Source of the DNA: Acinetobacter sp. XS-4
GTDB taxonomy: Bacteria > Pseudomonadota > Gammaproteobacteria > Pseudomonadales > Moraxellaceae
Direction of reading: 5' to 3'
Assembly: GCF_023920705.1 (NCBI RefSeq)
Contig: NZ_CP094657.1
Coordinates: 124,001 to 188,000 of the forward strand
DNA: 64,000 nucleotides
The notes under the pieces are model-generated. The model searched no databases. It saw only the letters and a list, made by a program, of their open reading frames with translations, and was not told the origin of the DNA. Below, in pieces: positions 1-9,105 of this stretch. The number at the start of each line of letters is the position of its first letter. Position 1 is the first letter of the stretch. The position numbers and the translations under genes were made by a program.

Positions 1-1322
1 TAAAAGCCAAAGCTGTTTTAGCGGCTGGCTTAAAAATTATCTATATCGATCAAATTAACGATGAAAAAATCGAATGGCAATTTGAAAATGGCCTCGTCGA
101 TTATTTGATGGATGAATTGCAAGACCGCGAAATTTTGCCAAATCCTGCTTTTGTGAGTAATGGTCAGGCAGACCGTGCGGCGTGTGAATTTGCGATTTGC
201 TGGAATGTAGAAGGTGGTGAGCAGGTTCAAGAAAGTTATGTCAACCTGATTCCAACCGCACAAGGCGGTACTCATGTGAATGGTTTACGCTCAGGTGTAA
301 CGGAGGCTTTACGTGAGTTCTGTGAGCTGCGGAACCTGTTGCCAAGAAATCTCAAACTATCGGCAGAAGATGTCTGGGATGGTGTGAACTATATTTTGTC
401 ACTTAAGTTCCAAGAACCACAGTTTTCAGGTCAAACCAAAGAGCGCCTTTCTAGTCGAGAAGCATCAAATATTGTTTTAAATATTGCCAAAGATGCTTTT
501 TCACTTTGGTTAAACCAACATGCTGAAGTTGCCATGCAACTGGCAGAAATGGCGATTTCTAAAGCAGGTCGTCGTTTAAAAGCAGCGAAAAAAGTTGAGC
601 GTAAAAAGATTGTTTCTGGCCCTGCTTTACCGGGTAAATTGGCTGACTGTGTTGGGCAAACCCGTGAAGACACTGAGCTATTCATTGTCGAGGGTGACTC
701 AGCAGGTGGTAGTGCCAAGCAAGCACGTGATAAAAACTTTCAAGCTATCATGCCAATTCGTGGAAAAATCTTAAATACGTGGGAAGTTTCTTCTGACGAG
801 GTTTTGGCTTCTCAAGAGGTTCACGATATTGCGATTGCCATTGGCGTAGACCCAGGTAGTGATGATTTATCAGAGCTACGTTACGGCAAAATCTGTATTT
901 TGGCCGATGCTGACTCGGACGGTTTACATATTGCGACTTTGCTTTGCGCTTTATTCGTTAAACACTTTCCTACCTTGGTTGAAGAAGGCCATCTGTTTGT
1001 AGCAATGCCACCATTGTTCCGTATCGACATTGGTAAAGATGTCCATTACGCGCTTGATGATGATGAGCTTGAAGTCATCTTGAAAAATGTAAAAGGCAAT
1101 CGTAATCCGCAAATTACCCGATTCAAAGGATTGGGTGAGATGAACGCGAGCCAGCTACGTGAAACAACCATGGATCCAAACACTCGTCGTTTAGTGCAGC
1201 TCGATCTAGATGATGCTCATTTTACAGCTGGTTTACTTGATAAGTTACTTGCCAAAAAACGTTCGGCAGATCGTAAGCAGTGGCTTGAGCAGAAAGGTAA
1301 CTTAGCTGATATCACTGTTTAA
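1..1322 (+). CDS. parE: DNA topoisomerase IV subunit B, 5'-truncated by window edge
   Basis: ParE is the ATPase/TOPRIM subunit of topoisomerase IV, which unlinks daughter chromosomes together with ParC. The reading frame is open from base 3 with no stop, so the gene enters from the left; an ATG at 105 is internal. About 439 residues are present, so roughly the first 190 of the family's usual ~630 are missing (the GHKL ATP-binding domain). Visible are the transducer region, the TOPRIM motif EGDSAGGSAKQARD, the metal-binding DADSDG motif, and the C-terminal KGLGEMNASQL motif. It resembles ParE more than GyrB because it lacks the long insert that gamma-proteobacterial GyrB carries in the TOPRIM region. 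A rho-independent terminator follows directly. Confidence 0.95.
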   Translation, partial: KAKAVLAAGLKIIYIDQINDEKIEWQFENGLVDYLMDELQDREILPNPAFVSNGQADRAACEFAICWNVEGGEQVQESYVNLIPTAQGGTHVNGLRSGVTEALREFCELRNLLPRNLKLSAEDVWDGVNYILSLKFQEPQFSGQTKERLSSREASNIVLNIAKDAFSLWLNQHAEVAMQLAEMAISKAGRRLKAAKKVERKKIVSGPALPGKLADCVGQTREDTELFIVEGDSAGGSAKQARDKNFQAIMPIRGKILNTWEVSSDEVLASQEVHDIAIAIGVDPGSDDLSELRYGKICILADADSDGLHIATLLCALFVKHFPTLVEEGHLFVAMPPLFRIDIGKDVHYALDDDELEVILKNVKGNRNPQITRFKGLGEMNASQLRETTMDPNTRRLVQLDLDDAHFTAGLLDKLLAKKRSADRKQWLEQKGNLADITV

Positions 1323-1330
1323 AATAGAAT

Positions 1331-1364
1331 AAAAAAATCCCCGCTCAATAGGCGGGGATTTTTT
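1331..1364 (+). terminator. rho-independent terminator after parE
   Basis: An 8-bp stem (ATCCCCGC/GCGGGGAT) with a 7-nt loop and a T6 tract starts about 15 bases after the parE stop. An A-tract precedes the stem, so it may also act on the opposite strand. Confidence 0.9.
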
Positions 1365-1442
1365 ATGTAAATCTAAATTGTTGGAAATCACCACAACGGT
1401 TTCTGTCATTAAATTAAAATAGACCGATCTGTTTATTTTAAT

Positions 1443-1940
1443 TTAGGTCGTAATTTTTATAGCAAGTGGAAATTGAAAAACATCACAATTCGCTCCACCT
1501 CCAATTCGATCTACCACTGCAAAATCACTCGGTGCTTCAAAGGTAAGCAAAGGATGATGCCATGTACCCGCCCGATAATTGATACTTTGCTTTCCATTTG
1601 AAACAAATGCACATAGCTTTGAAATATCAGGAGTGTTTTCATCGAAAGCGGGCGCGACAATAATTAAAAACTTTTGTTGCTGTAGTGGAATAAATGCCTG
1701 AGACCCTTTCGGATGACGCTCTAGCATTGAAATTTCCAGAGGTAACAGGCTGGCTTTAATATTACGAAAAATACTAATTCCTGCTTTTGCTTCCCCTTCA
1801 ATTTCAGTTTCAACGAGCGCGTGGTAGCGCTCGGTGTGGGCATCGTTAATATGAAAAAAGTCATGCCCGTCGCAACAGATGACCTCTCCGAAGGGCTGAA
1901 AGTTTTCAATGGTTAAGGGCTGAATTTGAACATTCTTCAT
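1443..1940 (-). CDS. allA: ureidoglycolate lyase
   Basis: AllA splits ureidoglycolate into glyoxylate and urea, the last step of allantoate degradation here. The protein is about 165 aa when started at MKNVQIQPLT, the family's usual length. Conserved features include FQPFGEVI near the N-terminus, the central HPKGSQAFIPL strand (cupin-like barrel) and YRAGTWHHPL near the C-terminus. ATG at 1940 is preferred because it lies just past the alc stop (1943-1945). ATG at 1946 would overlap alc by 4 bases, and an upstream ATG at 1967 adds an unlikely N-terminal extension. It is transcribed after alc, almost certainly as one operon. Confidence 0.9.
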   Translation of the reverse strand: MKNVQIQPLTIENFQPFGEVICCDGHDFFHINDAHTERYHALVETEIEGEAKAGISIFRNIKASLLPLEISMLERHPKGSQAFIPLQQQKFLIIVAPAFDENTPDISKLCAFVSNGKQSINYRAGTWHHPLLTFEAPSDFAVVDRIGGGANCDVFQFPLAIKITT

Positions 1941-1942
1941 GA

Positions 1943-2953
1943 TCATGACTTGGCAATTTTTCCCCATAAACGAACACGACTAATACCACCGTCTGGAATC
2001 ATGTTAATACGAATATGAGAGATTTTTTCATGCGGTAAAATCTCATTCACGTATTCATGAATATGATCCATTTGCATCGGTTGAGCTTCAAGTAAATAAG
2101 ACCAGAACATACTTTGTGGAATCAGTTGTGCATCGGTTGCATTTTCAAGGTAAACCGCTTGAATAGATACTTGGGCAGGGAAATTCCCTTTAAAGTGAGC
2201 CGTATCAATTTCAAGCTTTTCAATTTTTCCGCTTTTACCCAACGCAAGAATACACCAGTCATAACCCGGTGCTCGGCGGCGTTTGGTTTCCCATCCATCG
2301 CCCATGTTGATGCCACGGGCCGGGTTAATCAAATTACGCGGATGTCCGAAATGAGCATCGCTATAGGCAACGACACGGCCACCATTTTCTAGGGCTAATA
2401 AATCGAGAATTTGCTCGCTATCAGTCACCTGAATATGAACGTCTCCATAGACACGTAAACGGGCAATACCACCATCTGGGAAAATATTGAGACGTATATG
2501 GGTGAATAGTGCATCATTATTGACCATAAAAATATGATGCTGACTTGGCCCGAGTTCAGTATTTCCTAAAAGGCTCTCCCATTTTGCCCCTGTCAGGTCA
2601 CCATTTGGTGCATAACATGCTTCTAAAGATGCAGATGCTGGATAATTTCCTGTGAAAAAGCTGGTATCAATATCAAGTGCACTGATTTTCCCACTTACAC
2701 CAAGCTTCACAATGCACCAGTCATAGCCTGCGTGACGCTTACGGCGCGTTTCCCATCCATCCATCCATTTGCCGTTGTCATCAAATTTATCTTCAACAAA
2801 AATAGGGGCATCAAATTGCAGCATACGCTTTGCTTCTGCAAAGAAATCATCTGAACACTCAATGACTTGTGCACCAATTCTGGCATCTGCCAAATTGGTT
2901 TTTGTATTCAAAATTTCTGGAAGTTCAAACGCTGGAGCGTGCAATGTTGCCAT
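1943..2953 (-). CDS. alc: allantoicase
   Basis: Allantoicase hydrolyses allantoate to ureidoglycolate and urea. The 336-aa protein shows the family's internal duplication: two related jelly-roll halves carrying DGWETRRKRHAGYDWCIVKL (about residues 65-85) and DGWETKRRRAPGYDWCILAL (about 225-245), each followed by an F(T/K)GN(Y/F)PA motif. The start MATLHAPAF is the first ATG of the frame. It lies upstream of allA on the same strand and diverges from hpxO, with a 199-bp shared regulatory region. Function follows from strong family resemblance and the neighbouring pathway genes. Confidence 0.93.
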   Translation of the reverse strand: MATLHAPAFELPEILNTKTNLADARIGAQVIECSDDFFAEAKRMLQFDAPIFVEDKFDDNGKWMDGWETRRKRHAGYDWCIVKLGVSGKISALDIDTSFFTGNYPASASLEACYAPNGDLTGAKWESLLGNTELGPSQHHIFMVNNDALFTHIRLNIFPDGGIARLRVYGDVHIQVTDSEQILDLLALENGGRVVAYSDAHFGHPRNLINPARGINMGDGWETKRRRAPGYDWCILALGKSGKIEKLEIDTAHFKGNFPAQVSIQAVYLENATDAQLIPQSMFWSYLLEAQPMQMDHIHEYVNEILPHEKISHIRINMIPDGGISRVRLWGKIAKS

Positions 2954-3152
2954 AGTGGATTATCCGTATTTCTTGTTAAAAACATGATTTTTCATTTAAA
3001 ACTGCGCTCAAACGAAGCGTGTTGAGACAAGTTTTACACGTAAATATATAAGCATGGTGTATGCCAGTTTTGTGGAAAAGCTAAATAAATTTTGAACAAT
3101 GGCATGTTTTTAGCATAAGCACCCTATAGGTGAATATCTATAGGAGCATGTT
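2954..3152. promoter_or_regulatory. divergent alc/hpxO control region
   Basis: This 199-bp gap separates two divergent purine-catabolism genes and must hold both promoters. Two direct copies of CTATAGG lie 14 bp apart at 3124-3130 and 3138-3144, the second overlapping the hpxO Shine-Dalgarno sequence (TAGGAG, 8 bases before ATG). No regulator gene is encoded in the cluster, so the binding protein is unknown. Confidence 0.4.
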
Positions 3153-4310
3153 ATGAATGTGGTGATTATTGGTGCGGGAATGGGAGGTCTAACCACAGGC
3201 ATTGCATTAAAGAAATTTGGTCACCAAGTTCGCATTTTTGAGCAAACTGAAAAGATTCTTCCAGTTGGCGCTGCAATTTCGCTGTGGTCGAATGGTGTGA
3301 AATGTCTAAACTATCTCGGATTAACAGACAAAATCGCCAAACTTGGCGGACAAATGGATGATTTGGCCTATGTGGATGGTTTAACTGGAGATGTGATGAC
3401 ACAATTCAGTTTACTGCCATTAATTGAAGAAGTCGGCCAACGCCCATATCCAGTTGCACGTGCTAATTTACAAAATATGCTGATGGATGAATTTGACAGA
3501 GATCAGATTTATTTAGGCAAAAAAATGGTCAGCCTTGAAGACAAAGCTGATTATGTTGAGGTCCATTTTGCAGATGGCAGTTCAACGCAGGCTGATCTAT
3601 TAATTGGGGCTGACGGTACCCACTCACTTACACGGACCTATGTGTTAGGCCAGCAAGTACAGCGCCGTTATGCGGGTTATGTGAACTGGAATGGCTTGGT
3701 TGAAATATCTGAAGATTTAGCCCCAGCTCAGCAATGGACGACTTATGTGGGGGAAGGCAAGCGAGCGTCTTTAATGCCAGTTGCAGATGGTAAGTTCTAT
3801 TTCTTTTTAGATGTGCCTTTGCCAGCAGGATTAGACAATAATCGAGATGACTATAAAAAACTTTTAAAACAATATTTTGCGGATTGGTGTTTGCCCGTAC
3901 AGCAGCTCATTGAGCGCTTAGACCCGCAAAAGACGAATCGGGTAGAAATCCATGACATTGAACCGTTTACTCAGTTTTATAAAGGTCGTGTAGTGATTTT
4001 AGGTGATGCTGCACACAGCACGACACCTGATATTGGTCAAGGCGGTTGCCAAGCGATGGAAGATGCGATTTATTTAGCGCGTTCTCTGCAAATTAACACT
4101 TTAGGTGTCGAAGATGCTTTACGTCGCTATCAAAACAAGCGCAATGAGCGTGCAAATGAATTGGTACTTCGTGCGCGTAAACGCTGTGATGTGACCCATA
4201 TGAAAGATGAAAGCGTTACACAAGCATGGTACGCAGAATTACGCCGTGAACAAGGCGGACATATTATGCAGGGGATTATTAGCAACATTGTTGGTAATCC
4301 ACTCGATTAA
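3153..4310 (+). CDS. hpxO: FAD-dependent urate hydroxylase
   Basis: HpxO uses FAD, NADH and O2 to convert urate to 5-hydroxyisourate, the entry step of the pathway here. The 385-aa protein has an N-terminal Rossmann motif [18 protein letters not shown], the central DG motif ([10 protein letters not shown], about residue 150), and the second FAD motif [15 protein letters not shown] (about residues 285-300), the layout of class A flavin monooxygenases. Several other hydroxylases share this fold; the assignment to urate rests on resemblance to HpxO and on the flanking uraH, uraD, puuE and alc. A TAGGAG ribosome site lies 8 bases before ATG. Confidence 0.9.
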   Translation: MNVVIIGAGMGGLTTGIALKKFGHQVRIFEQTEKILPVGAAISLWSNGVKCLNYLGLTDKIAKLGGQMDDLAYVDGLTGDVMTQFSLLPLIEEVGQRPYPVARANLQNMLMDEFDRDQIYLGKKMVSLEDKADYVEVHFADGSSTQADLLIGADGTHSLTRTYVLGQQVQRRYAGYVNWNGLVEISEDLAPAQQWTTYVGEGKRASLMPVADGKFYFFLDVPLPAGLDNNRDDYKKLLKQYFADWCLPVQQLIERLDPQKTNRVEIHDIEPFTQFYKGRVVILGDAAHSTTPDIGQGGCQAMEDAIYLARSLQINTLGVEDALRRYQNKRNERANELVLRARKRCDVTHMKDESVTQAWYAELRREQGGHIMQGIISNIVGNPLD

Positions 4311-4317
4311 AACAAAA

Positions 4318-4341
4318 ACAGCAAGGAATTTTCCTTGCTGT
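4318..4341 (+). terminator. terminator between hpxO and the Tsx-like gene
   Basis: Perfect 11-bp inverted repeat ACAGCAAGGAA/TTCCTTGCTGT with a 2-base centre, followed by TTTAATCTT on the plus strand. It lies between convergent genes and may serve both. Confidence 0.75.
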
Positions 4342-4362
4342 TTAATCTTCTAAATCATAATT

Positions 4363-5088
4363 TTAGAAGTGGTATTTAACCAAAGCACTGACGTTATTTT
4401 CATCTGCACCTTTAATACCGAATTTGTTATTCCACACAGAATGTTCAATACCTAAGTATAGACGTGTATCAGGAGAAATGTGTTTACCTAGATTCCATTT
4501 CCACTGAGTTGTCCAGTTCAACTCGCTGGCATGGTCGCCTTCAGCAGTTGACCAGTCAAGGAAACCATCTACCAAGAAATCTTCAGATCCTAATTTTAAT
4601 GGAACGCCGTAAACGAATGTCATTTGATAATCGTCGTCAGTTTTCTCATTATTTGCACGGTAGAAGTTTAAATTCGCATATTGGAAATATGGGATATCTA
4701 AGTCAACTGCAAAACCATAAAGGAAGTTGTCGAAGTTATTGCCGCTTTGAGTGTTACTTTCCCACGTGGTACTAATTAACACATCTTTAATTGGGCCATA
4801 CGCCAGTTTTTTACCAGACACTTCGCCTAAGCTTAAACGTGGTGATAACTCAAAGTAAGTACTCTTATAGTCATCTTCACCGCGCATACGGTCCATGAAG
4901 AAAAACACATCAGCGTATTTAACTTTCGCCGCATATTCCAAAGTAATCGTGGTTTCTTTGTCGTCTACAACTTCATAGTTTTCACCATAAAGTCCAGTCA
5001 CGCTAAAATCTTGCCAGATTGGTTTTGCCTGAACCATGGCAGTTGCAGATAACAAGGCACAAGTCGCCGCAAGTTGCTTTAATTGCAT
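4363..5088 (-). CDS. Tsx/OmpK-like outer-membrane nucleoside-type channel
   Basis: A 241-aa outer-membrane beta-barrel of the Tsx/OmpK channel family. The first ~21 residues form a signal peptide with cleavage expected after MVQA. The body alternates short aromatic strands and ends in KYHF with a C-terminal Phe, the signal for barrel assembly. Tsx channels pass nucleosides and related small molecules. Placed between hpxO and a urate-type permease, it is likely the outer-membrane entry route for purines or urate; that substrate is inferred from position only. The 121-bp gap to the permease stop contains the permease operon's terminator, so this gene probably has its own promoter. Confidence 0.8.
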   Translation of the reverse strand: MQLKQLAATCALLSATAMVQAKPIWQDFSVTGLYGENYEVVDDKETTITLEYAAKVKYADVFFFMDRMRGEDDYKSTYFELSPRLSLGEVSGKKLAYGPIKDVLISTTWESNTQSGNNFDNFLYGFAVDLDIPYFQYANLNFYRANNEKTDDDYQMTFVYGVPLKLGSEDFLVDGFLDWSTAEGDHASELNWTTQWKWNLGKHISPDTRLYLGIEHSVWNNKFGIKGADENNVSALVKYHF

Positions 5089-5167
5089 TTAAATGATCTC
5101 CCCCCAAATAAAGCACGCTAAGGATACAGGGTCTTAAGCAAAAATGAAGCCAAATTTGATCAACGGT

Positions 5168-5193
5168 TAAAAAAATGCCCACCGAAGTGGGGC
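5168..5193 (-). terminator. terminator of the puuE-uraD-uraH-permease operon
   Basis: On the minus strand a GCCCCAC-TTCG-GTGGGC hairpin is followed by ATTTTTTTAA, just after the permease stop codon. Confidence 0.85.
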
Positions 5194-5209
5194 GCTAAAA
5201 ACTAAAAGA

Positions 5210-6577
5210 TTAATGCGGGTTTTGTGTCTTTATTGTTTGGCTTAAATGCGGGGTACGCGAGCTGCGAAATGTGGGTAAATGATTAAATAATAAATTCAAT
5301 AAGATAGCAAAAATACATGTTGAACTAATACCTGAATGGAACAAAGTTTGTACCCAAACTGGAAAATGAGCATAAAACTCATGGTTAATAATTGGAATCA
5401 TTCCTGCCGATAAAGCAGTTGCCACAATAATCAAATTTTTCTGATCGTTATAATCTATTTTTGCCAAAGTGCGAATTCCACTCGCTGCAACTGACCCAAA
5501 CAAGACCAAACCTGCACCACCAAGTACAGGCATTGGAATCGCGGCAATCAAACGACCCATAATGGGTAGTAGCCCCAAAATAATCAGAATCACACCGCCT
5601 GCTGCGACTACAAAGCGGCTTTTTATACCGGTAATTGCAACGAGTCCAACATTTTGGGCAAAAGCGCTTTGCATGAATGAACCAAAGATAGGTGCAAAAG
5701 CACTTGAAAACATATCGGCACGTACGCCATTGGCGATTCGTTTCGAATCGACTTCAGTTCCTACAATGTCTCCGACAGCAATAATGTCTGCTGTGGTTTC
5801 AGTCATAATGACTAACGTCACAATCAACATCGACAAGATTGCACTGAGCTCGAAAGTTGGTAAACCAAATGCAAATAAGTGTGGAAATTGCAACCATGCG
5901 CCTGAGCTCACCTGACTAAAATCGCCAAAACCCATAAAGTAGGCGAGGGTGGTACCAGCAACAATAGCCAACAAAATTGATAAACGTCGGATGCTTGCTT
6001 GCGGCAGCATATTTAGAACAATCACAATGCCTAAAGTCAGTAAGGCTAAAGAAATATTTTCTACGCTACCCCAGTCAGATGCTTTGTTGTTGCCACCCAT
6101 CATCCAGCGAATCGCAACGGGTAACAGAGATAGTCCAATAATCGTGATGACGCATCCAGTCACAACGGGCGGGAAAAACCGAATAATTTTTGAAAAATAA
6201 GGTGCAAGGCATAGTCCAATCAGAGATGCGACAATCACCGCACCATACACAGCAGGTAAGCCGCCACCAGTGGTGATAATGGCAACCATGGTAGCCACGC
6301 CAGCAAAAGATACACCCTGAACTAAAGGTAATTTTGCGCCTAGATATTTCGTTCCAATGGTTTGTATCAGTGTTGCCAATCCGCCTACAAATAGGGCAGC
6401 TGCAATCAACATTCCGACTTGTGCTGAGCTTAAGCCAGCTGCTGTTCCAATAATAAGTGGCGGGGCTACAATACCACCATACATGGTCAGCACATGCTGT
6501 AAGCCGTAAGCAAAACTTTTGGAAATTCCTAAATATTCATGCTCTGGAGAAATCGCATTTTTTTGCTGATGATTCAT
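5210..6577 (-). CDS. NCS2-family urate/xanthine permease
   Basis: A 455-aa inner-membrane transporter of the nucleobase:cation symporter-2 family. Around 12-14 hydrophobic segments are visible, and the family's signature glutamine-asparagine segment appears as SAFAQNVGLVAITGIKSR. NCS2 members move uracil, xanthine or urate with protons. It is the last gene of the operon with uraH, uraD and puuE, 24 bases after uraH, so urate is the likely substrate (UacT/UapA-like). The ATG is preceded by AGGAGAAA at a good ribosome-site distance. Confidence 0.88.
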   Translation of the reverse strand: MNHQQKNAISPEHEYLGISKSFAYGLQHVLTMYGGIVAPPLIIGTAAGLSSAQVGMLIAAALFVGGLATLIQTIGTKYLGAKLPLVQGVSFAGVATMVAIITTGGGLPAVYGAVIVASLIGLCLAPYFSKIIRFFPPVVTGCVITIIGLSLLPVAIRWMMGGNNKASDWGSVENISLALLTLGIVIVLNMLPQASIRRLSILLAIVAGTTLAYFMGFGDFSQVSSGAWLQFPHLFAFGLPTFELSAILSMLIVTLVIMTETTADIIAVGDIVGTEVDSKRIANGVRADMFSSAFAPIFGSFMQSAFAQNVGLVAITGIKSRFVVAAGGVILIILGLLPIMGRLIAAIPMPVLGGAGLVLFGSVAASGIRTLAKIDYNDQKNLIIVATALSAGMIPIINHEFYAHFPVWVQTLFHSGISSTCIFAILLNLLFNHLPTFRSSRTPHLSQTIKTQNPH

Positions 6578-6601
6578 ATTTTTCTCCTATTTATATTTGA
6601 A

Positions 6602-6925
6602 TTAACTACCGCGATAAGTGGAGTAAGCAAACGGGCTGATCAGTAATGGAATGTGATAATGCTGATTGACATCTTCTATAAAAAATTGAATACAAACACG
6701 TGGAAAAAAAGTTTTAATTTGCTGCGATGAAAAATAAGGCGCAATTTCAAATTCAAGTTGATATGCACCTTTTGCAAAGTCTTTTATTCCAAAATCACCC
6801 ACTCGACCATCTGGGTTAGTGGTTGCAGTCGCAATCAATTCATGGGTTGCTGCATGAAACAACTTCACCTCTACGTGTGCAGCTGGTTTACCTAAATTCG
6901 TATCTAAAATATGAGTGCTGATCAT
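6602..6925 (-). CDS. uraH: 5-hydroxyisourate hydrolase
   Basis: UraH, a transthyretin-related protein, hydrolyses 5-hydroxyisourate (the HpxO product) to OHCU. The 107-aa length fits the family. The N-terminal HILDTNLGKPA motif holds the active-site histidine, RVGDFG lies mid-protein, and the chain ends in YRGS, the tetrapeptide that separates the enzyme from vertebrate transthyretin. Its start overlaps the uraD stop by 4 bases (ATGA), indicating translational coupling. Confidence 0.96.
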   Translation of the reverse strand: MISTHILDTNLGKPAAHVEVKLFHAATHELIATATTNPDGRVGDFGIKDFAKGAYQLEFEIAPYFSSQQIKTFFPRVCIQFFIEDVNQHYHIPLLISPFAYSTYRGS

Positions 6926-7443
6926 GCTTGTATTTCCTGAGATAGACGTAATAGAGCAATCGCTGCGAGTTGCTCATGTACAATTATTTTTTCGATAGCC
7001 AAGTCATTTTGTAGACGTTCATGTAGCTTTTTTAAAATCTCATCGCTAGTAAGACCTGCCGCTTTAATTAAAAAAATAAAGCCAAACTTTTGTTCATAAT
7101 CAAAGTTGCCTTGTAGCAGCGCTTGTTGTGTTTGTTTATCTAAAGAAATGCCAGCTTGTTCTCGATTTGAAAAATGCTGCTCTTTTTCATTAAGTTGTTT
7201 TTTTGCTTGTCGTTCACCAATTTTGGGGTGGGTTGCTAAAGCAGTTTCAATGTCTTGCCATGACCACATTTGACTTAGATTTTTTGCATGCTCTAAAAGA
7301 GATGCTTTAGATGAATAGGGGCGTTCTGAGATGATTTTCTCGGCCCATGCTGGAATGTGGACACAGTTTTTTAACAAAGTCTTGAGTTGTTCGGTTGGGG
7401 CTTGATTAAACTCGGCTAAAAACACTGTTATTCCTAAACTCAT
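6922..7443 (-). CDS. uraD: OHCU decarboxylase
   Basis: UraD decarboxylates 2-oxo-4-hydroxy-4-carboxy-5-ureidoimidazoline to S-allantoin. About 173 aa when started at MSLGITVFLAEFN (7443); an upstream in-frame ATG at 7479 would add twelve hydrophobic residues unlike the family. The catalytic motif HPKIGERQ is present, as are a downstream QAGI helix and the FIFLIKAAG strand-helix typical of the fold. It lies 82 bp after puuE and overlaps uraH, so it belongs to the puuE-uraD-uraH-permease operon. Confidence 0.94.
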   Translation of the reverse strand: MSLGITVFLAEFNQAPTEQLKTLLKNCVHIPAWAEKIISERPYSSKASLLEHAKNLSQMWSWQDIETALATHPKIGERQAKKQLNEKEQHFSNREQAGISLDKQTQQALLQGNFDYEQKFGFIFLIKAAGLTSDEILKKLHERLQNDLAIEKIIVHEQLAAIALLRLSQEIQA

Positions 7444-7525
7444 TGTCTTGATATAGAGTTTTAGCAATAACAGTGCCAAGAGTAGATTGTGATTCGTCTA
7501 GGAATTTGGAAAATTAAAAAATCAA

Positions 7526-8491
7526 TTATTTAGTTATGTGATTTTTATACCAATGCTGCGCAATATCTTGGCGCCGACATACCCAGACACGATCGTGCAT
7601 TTGAATATAGTCGAGAAATTTTTGTAAGGCTTTGAAACGGCCTGGATGCCCTAAAATACGACAATGCATTCCAATCGACATCATTTTTGGTGCAGTTTCT
7701 CCCTCTGCATACAACACATCAAAACTATCTTTTAAATATTGAAAAAATTGTTCTGAACTATTAAATCCGCCTGGTGAACAGAATTTCATGTCGTTACACT
7801 CCAAGGTGTAAGGAATAATTAGATGAGCTCTTGATACACCATCAACATCGGTGAGAGTCGTCCAAAAAGGCAAATCATCGCCATAATAATCAGAGTCGTA
7901 TTGAATTTGCGGGAACTCTGCCAGTAACTGACGAGTGTTGGGACTGTCACGTCCTGTGTACCAACCTATCGTTTTATTTCCAAACAAGTTTTCTAAAACA
8001 GACAAAGCCTGTTCCATATGCTGTTTTTCAACTTCAATATCAGCATCTTGATAGTGAAGCCAGCGGTAGCCGTGAGAAACCACATCATAATCAGCTTGCT
8101 TAATCGCTTCCACAATATAAGGATTGCGGACAAGTGCCATTGCAACTCCAAAAATGGTCATTGGAAGTTTGCGCTTTTGGAACTCATTATGAATGCGCCA
8201 AAAACCAGCACGTGAACCATATTCGTACATAGAGTCCATCGACATATGTTTCGCTGGGTAACTTGCTGCACCAATAATTTCAGATAAAAACTGTTCTGAG
8301 CCATCATCGCCGTGCTCAATATGTTTTTCGCCACCTTCTTCATAATTAAGAACAAATTGCACTGCAATCTTGGCATTGTCAGGCCATTTAACCTGTGGGG
8401 GCTGCCCGTGATAACCGATCAAATCACGTGAATAAGGAGACTTTTGAATTTGCTCAATGAGCTCGGCTCCAGATTGATAAGATTTGGACAC
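7526..8491 (-). CDS. puuE: allantoinase, polysaccharide-deacetylase type
   Basis: PuuE hydrolyses allantoin to allantoate with a NodB/polysaccharide-deacetylase fold rather than the amidohydrolase fold of AllB. Motifs include YSRDLIGYHGQPPQVKWP near the N-terminus, NYEEGGE, the YGSRAGFWR segment, YTGRDSPNTRQLL and, C-terminal, MSIGMHCRILGHPGR. The frame stays open to an ATG at 8545, but a GTG at 8491 has an AAAGGAG ribosome site 8 bases upstream and gives a 321-aa protein, so GTG is chosen. It is the first gene of the urate operon, whose promoter should lie in 8492-8743. Confidence 0.9.
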   Translation of the reverse strand: MSKSYQSGAELIEQIQKSPYSRDLIGYHGQPPQVKWPDNAKIAVQFVLNYEEGGEKHIEHGDDGSEQFLSEIIGAASYPAKHMSMDSMYEYGSRAGFWRIHNEFQKRKLPMTIFGVAMALVRNPYIVEAIKQADYDVVSHGYRWLHYQDADIEVEKQHMEQALSVLENLFGNKTIGWYTGRDSPNTRQLLAEFPQIQYDSDYYGDDLPFWTTLTDVDGVSRAHLIIPYTLECNDMKFCSPGGFNSSEQFFQYLKDSFDVLYAEGETAPKMMSIGMHCRILGHPGRFKALQKFLDYIQMHDRVWVCRRQDIAQHWYKNHITK

Positions 8492-8743
8492 GATTGCTCT
8501 CCTTTTGTTCAATTTTTCATAAAAATTTAAAAAATCAGCTTGCATATTTTTATAGATGGACTGATATTGAAGATATGAAGATCTTCAAAATAAATTAAAA
8601 CCAGTACGTTTAAGTCAGGAGATAACAAACCATTACACCATCAAAATGTACAATTGAAGTCAGTTCATGCATGCTTAAAACATGCCAACATAAAAAAGTT
8701 TTGCATAGAAAAGATCCACAGTAAGAAAGAGAGGATGGTATTT

Positions 8744-9094
8744 ATGAATATTGAAATCCGCACAGATAAAAACATCCATAATAGTGAACGTTTAATTACT
8801 TATGTACGTGCAGAACTTACTCAAGAATTCCAACGTCACAGCGAACGTATTACGCATTTCTCGGTTCATTTTAGTGATGAAAATGGGGACAAAAGTGGTG
8901 ACAAAGATATCCACTGTATGATTGAAGCACGTCCTTCAGGTTTGAAACCAGTTGCAGTTCACCATAAAGCAGGAAATATTGACGCTTCAATTCATGGCGC
9001 GATTGAAAAATTAAAACGCAGCCTCGAACATACTTTTGAGAAAAAAGAACACCCGAGAGGTGGGCAACCAGAATTCATTGATGATGAAGTTTAA
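8744..9094 (+). CDS. HPF/RaiA-family ribosome-associated protein
   Basis: A 116-aa protein resembling the short ribosome hibernation factor/YfiA fold: an N-terminal MNIEIRTDKNIHNS strand, a central ARPSGLKPVAVHHKAGNIDA segment and the AIEKLKRSLEHTFEKK helix. The start is set by GAGG 9 bases before ATG at 8744; the frame extends upstream to 8654 but that part lacks family character. Such proteins bind the 30S subunit; exact behaviour is unknown for this divergent member, which is more likely a stress paralogue than the rpoN-linked HPF. It is monocistronic, with its own terminator. Confidence 0.75.
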   Translation: MNIEIRTDKNIHNSERLITYVRAELTQEFQRHSERITHFSVHFSDENGDKSGDKDIHCMIEARPSGLKPVAVHHKAGNIDASIHGAIEKLKRSLEHTFEKKEHPRGGQPEFIDDEV

Positions 9095-9105
9095 TTGAAA
9101 ATGCT

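Noticed and set aside
105..1322. Start of a gene at ATG 105
   Set aside because: The frame is open to the window edge and continues ParE upstream, so the ATG is internal.
5469..6200. Plus-strand frames opposite the NCS2 permease
   Set aside because: Composition is the mirror of a hydrophobic gene; no ribosome sites and no domain.
8654..8743. N-terminal extension of the HPF-like protein
   Set aside because: The extension lacks similarity to the family and the ribosome site lies before 8744.
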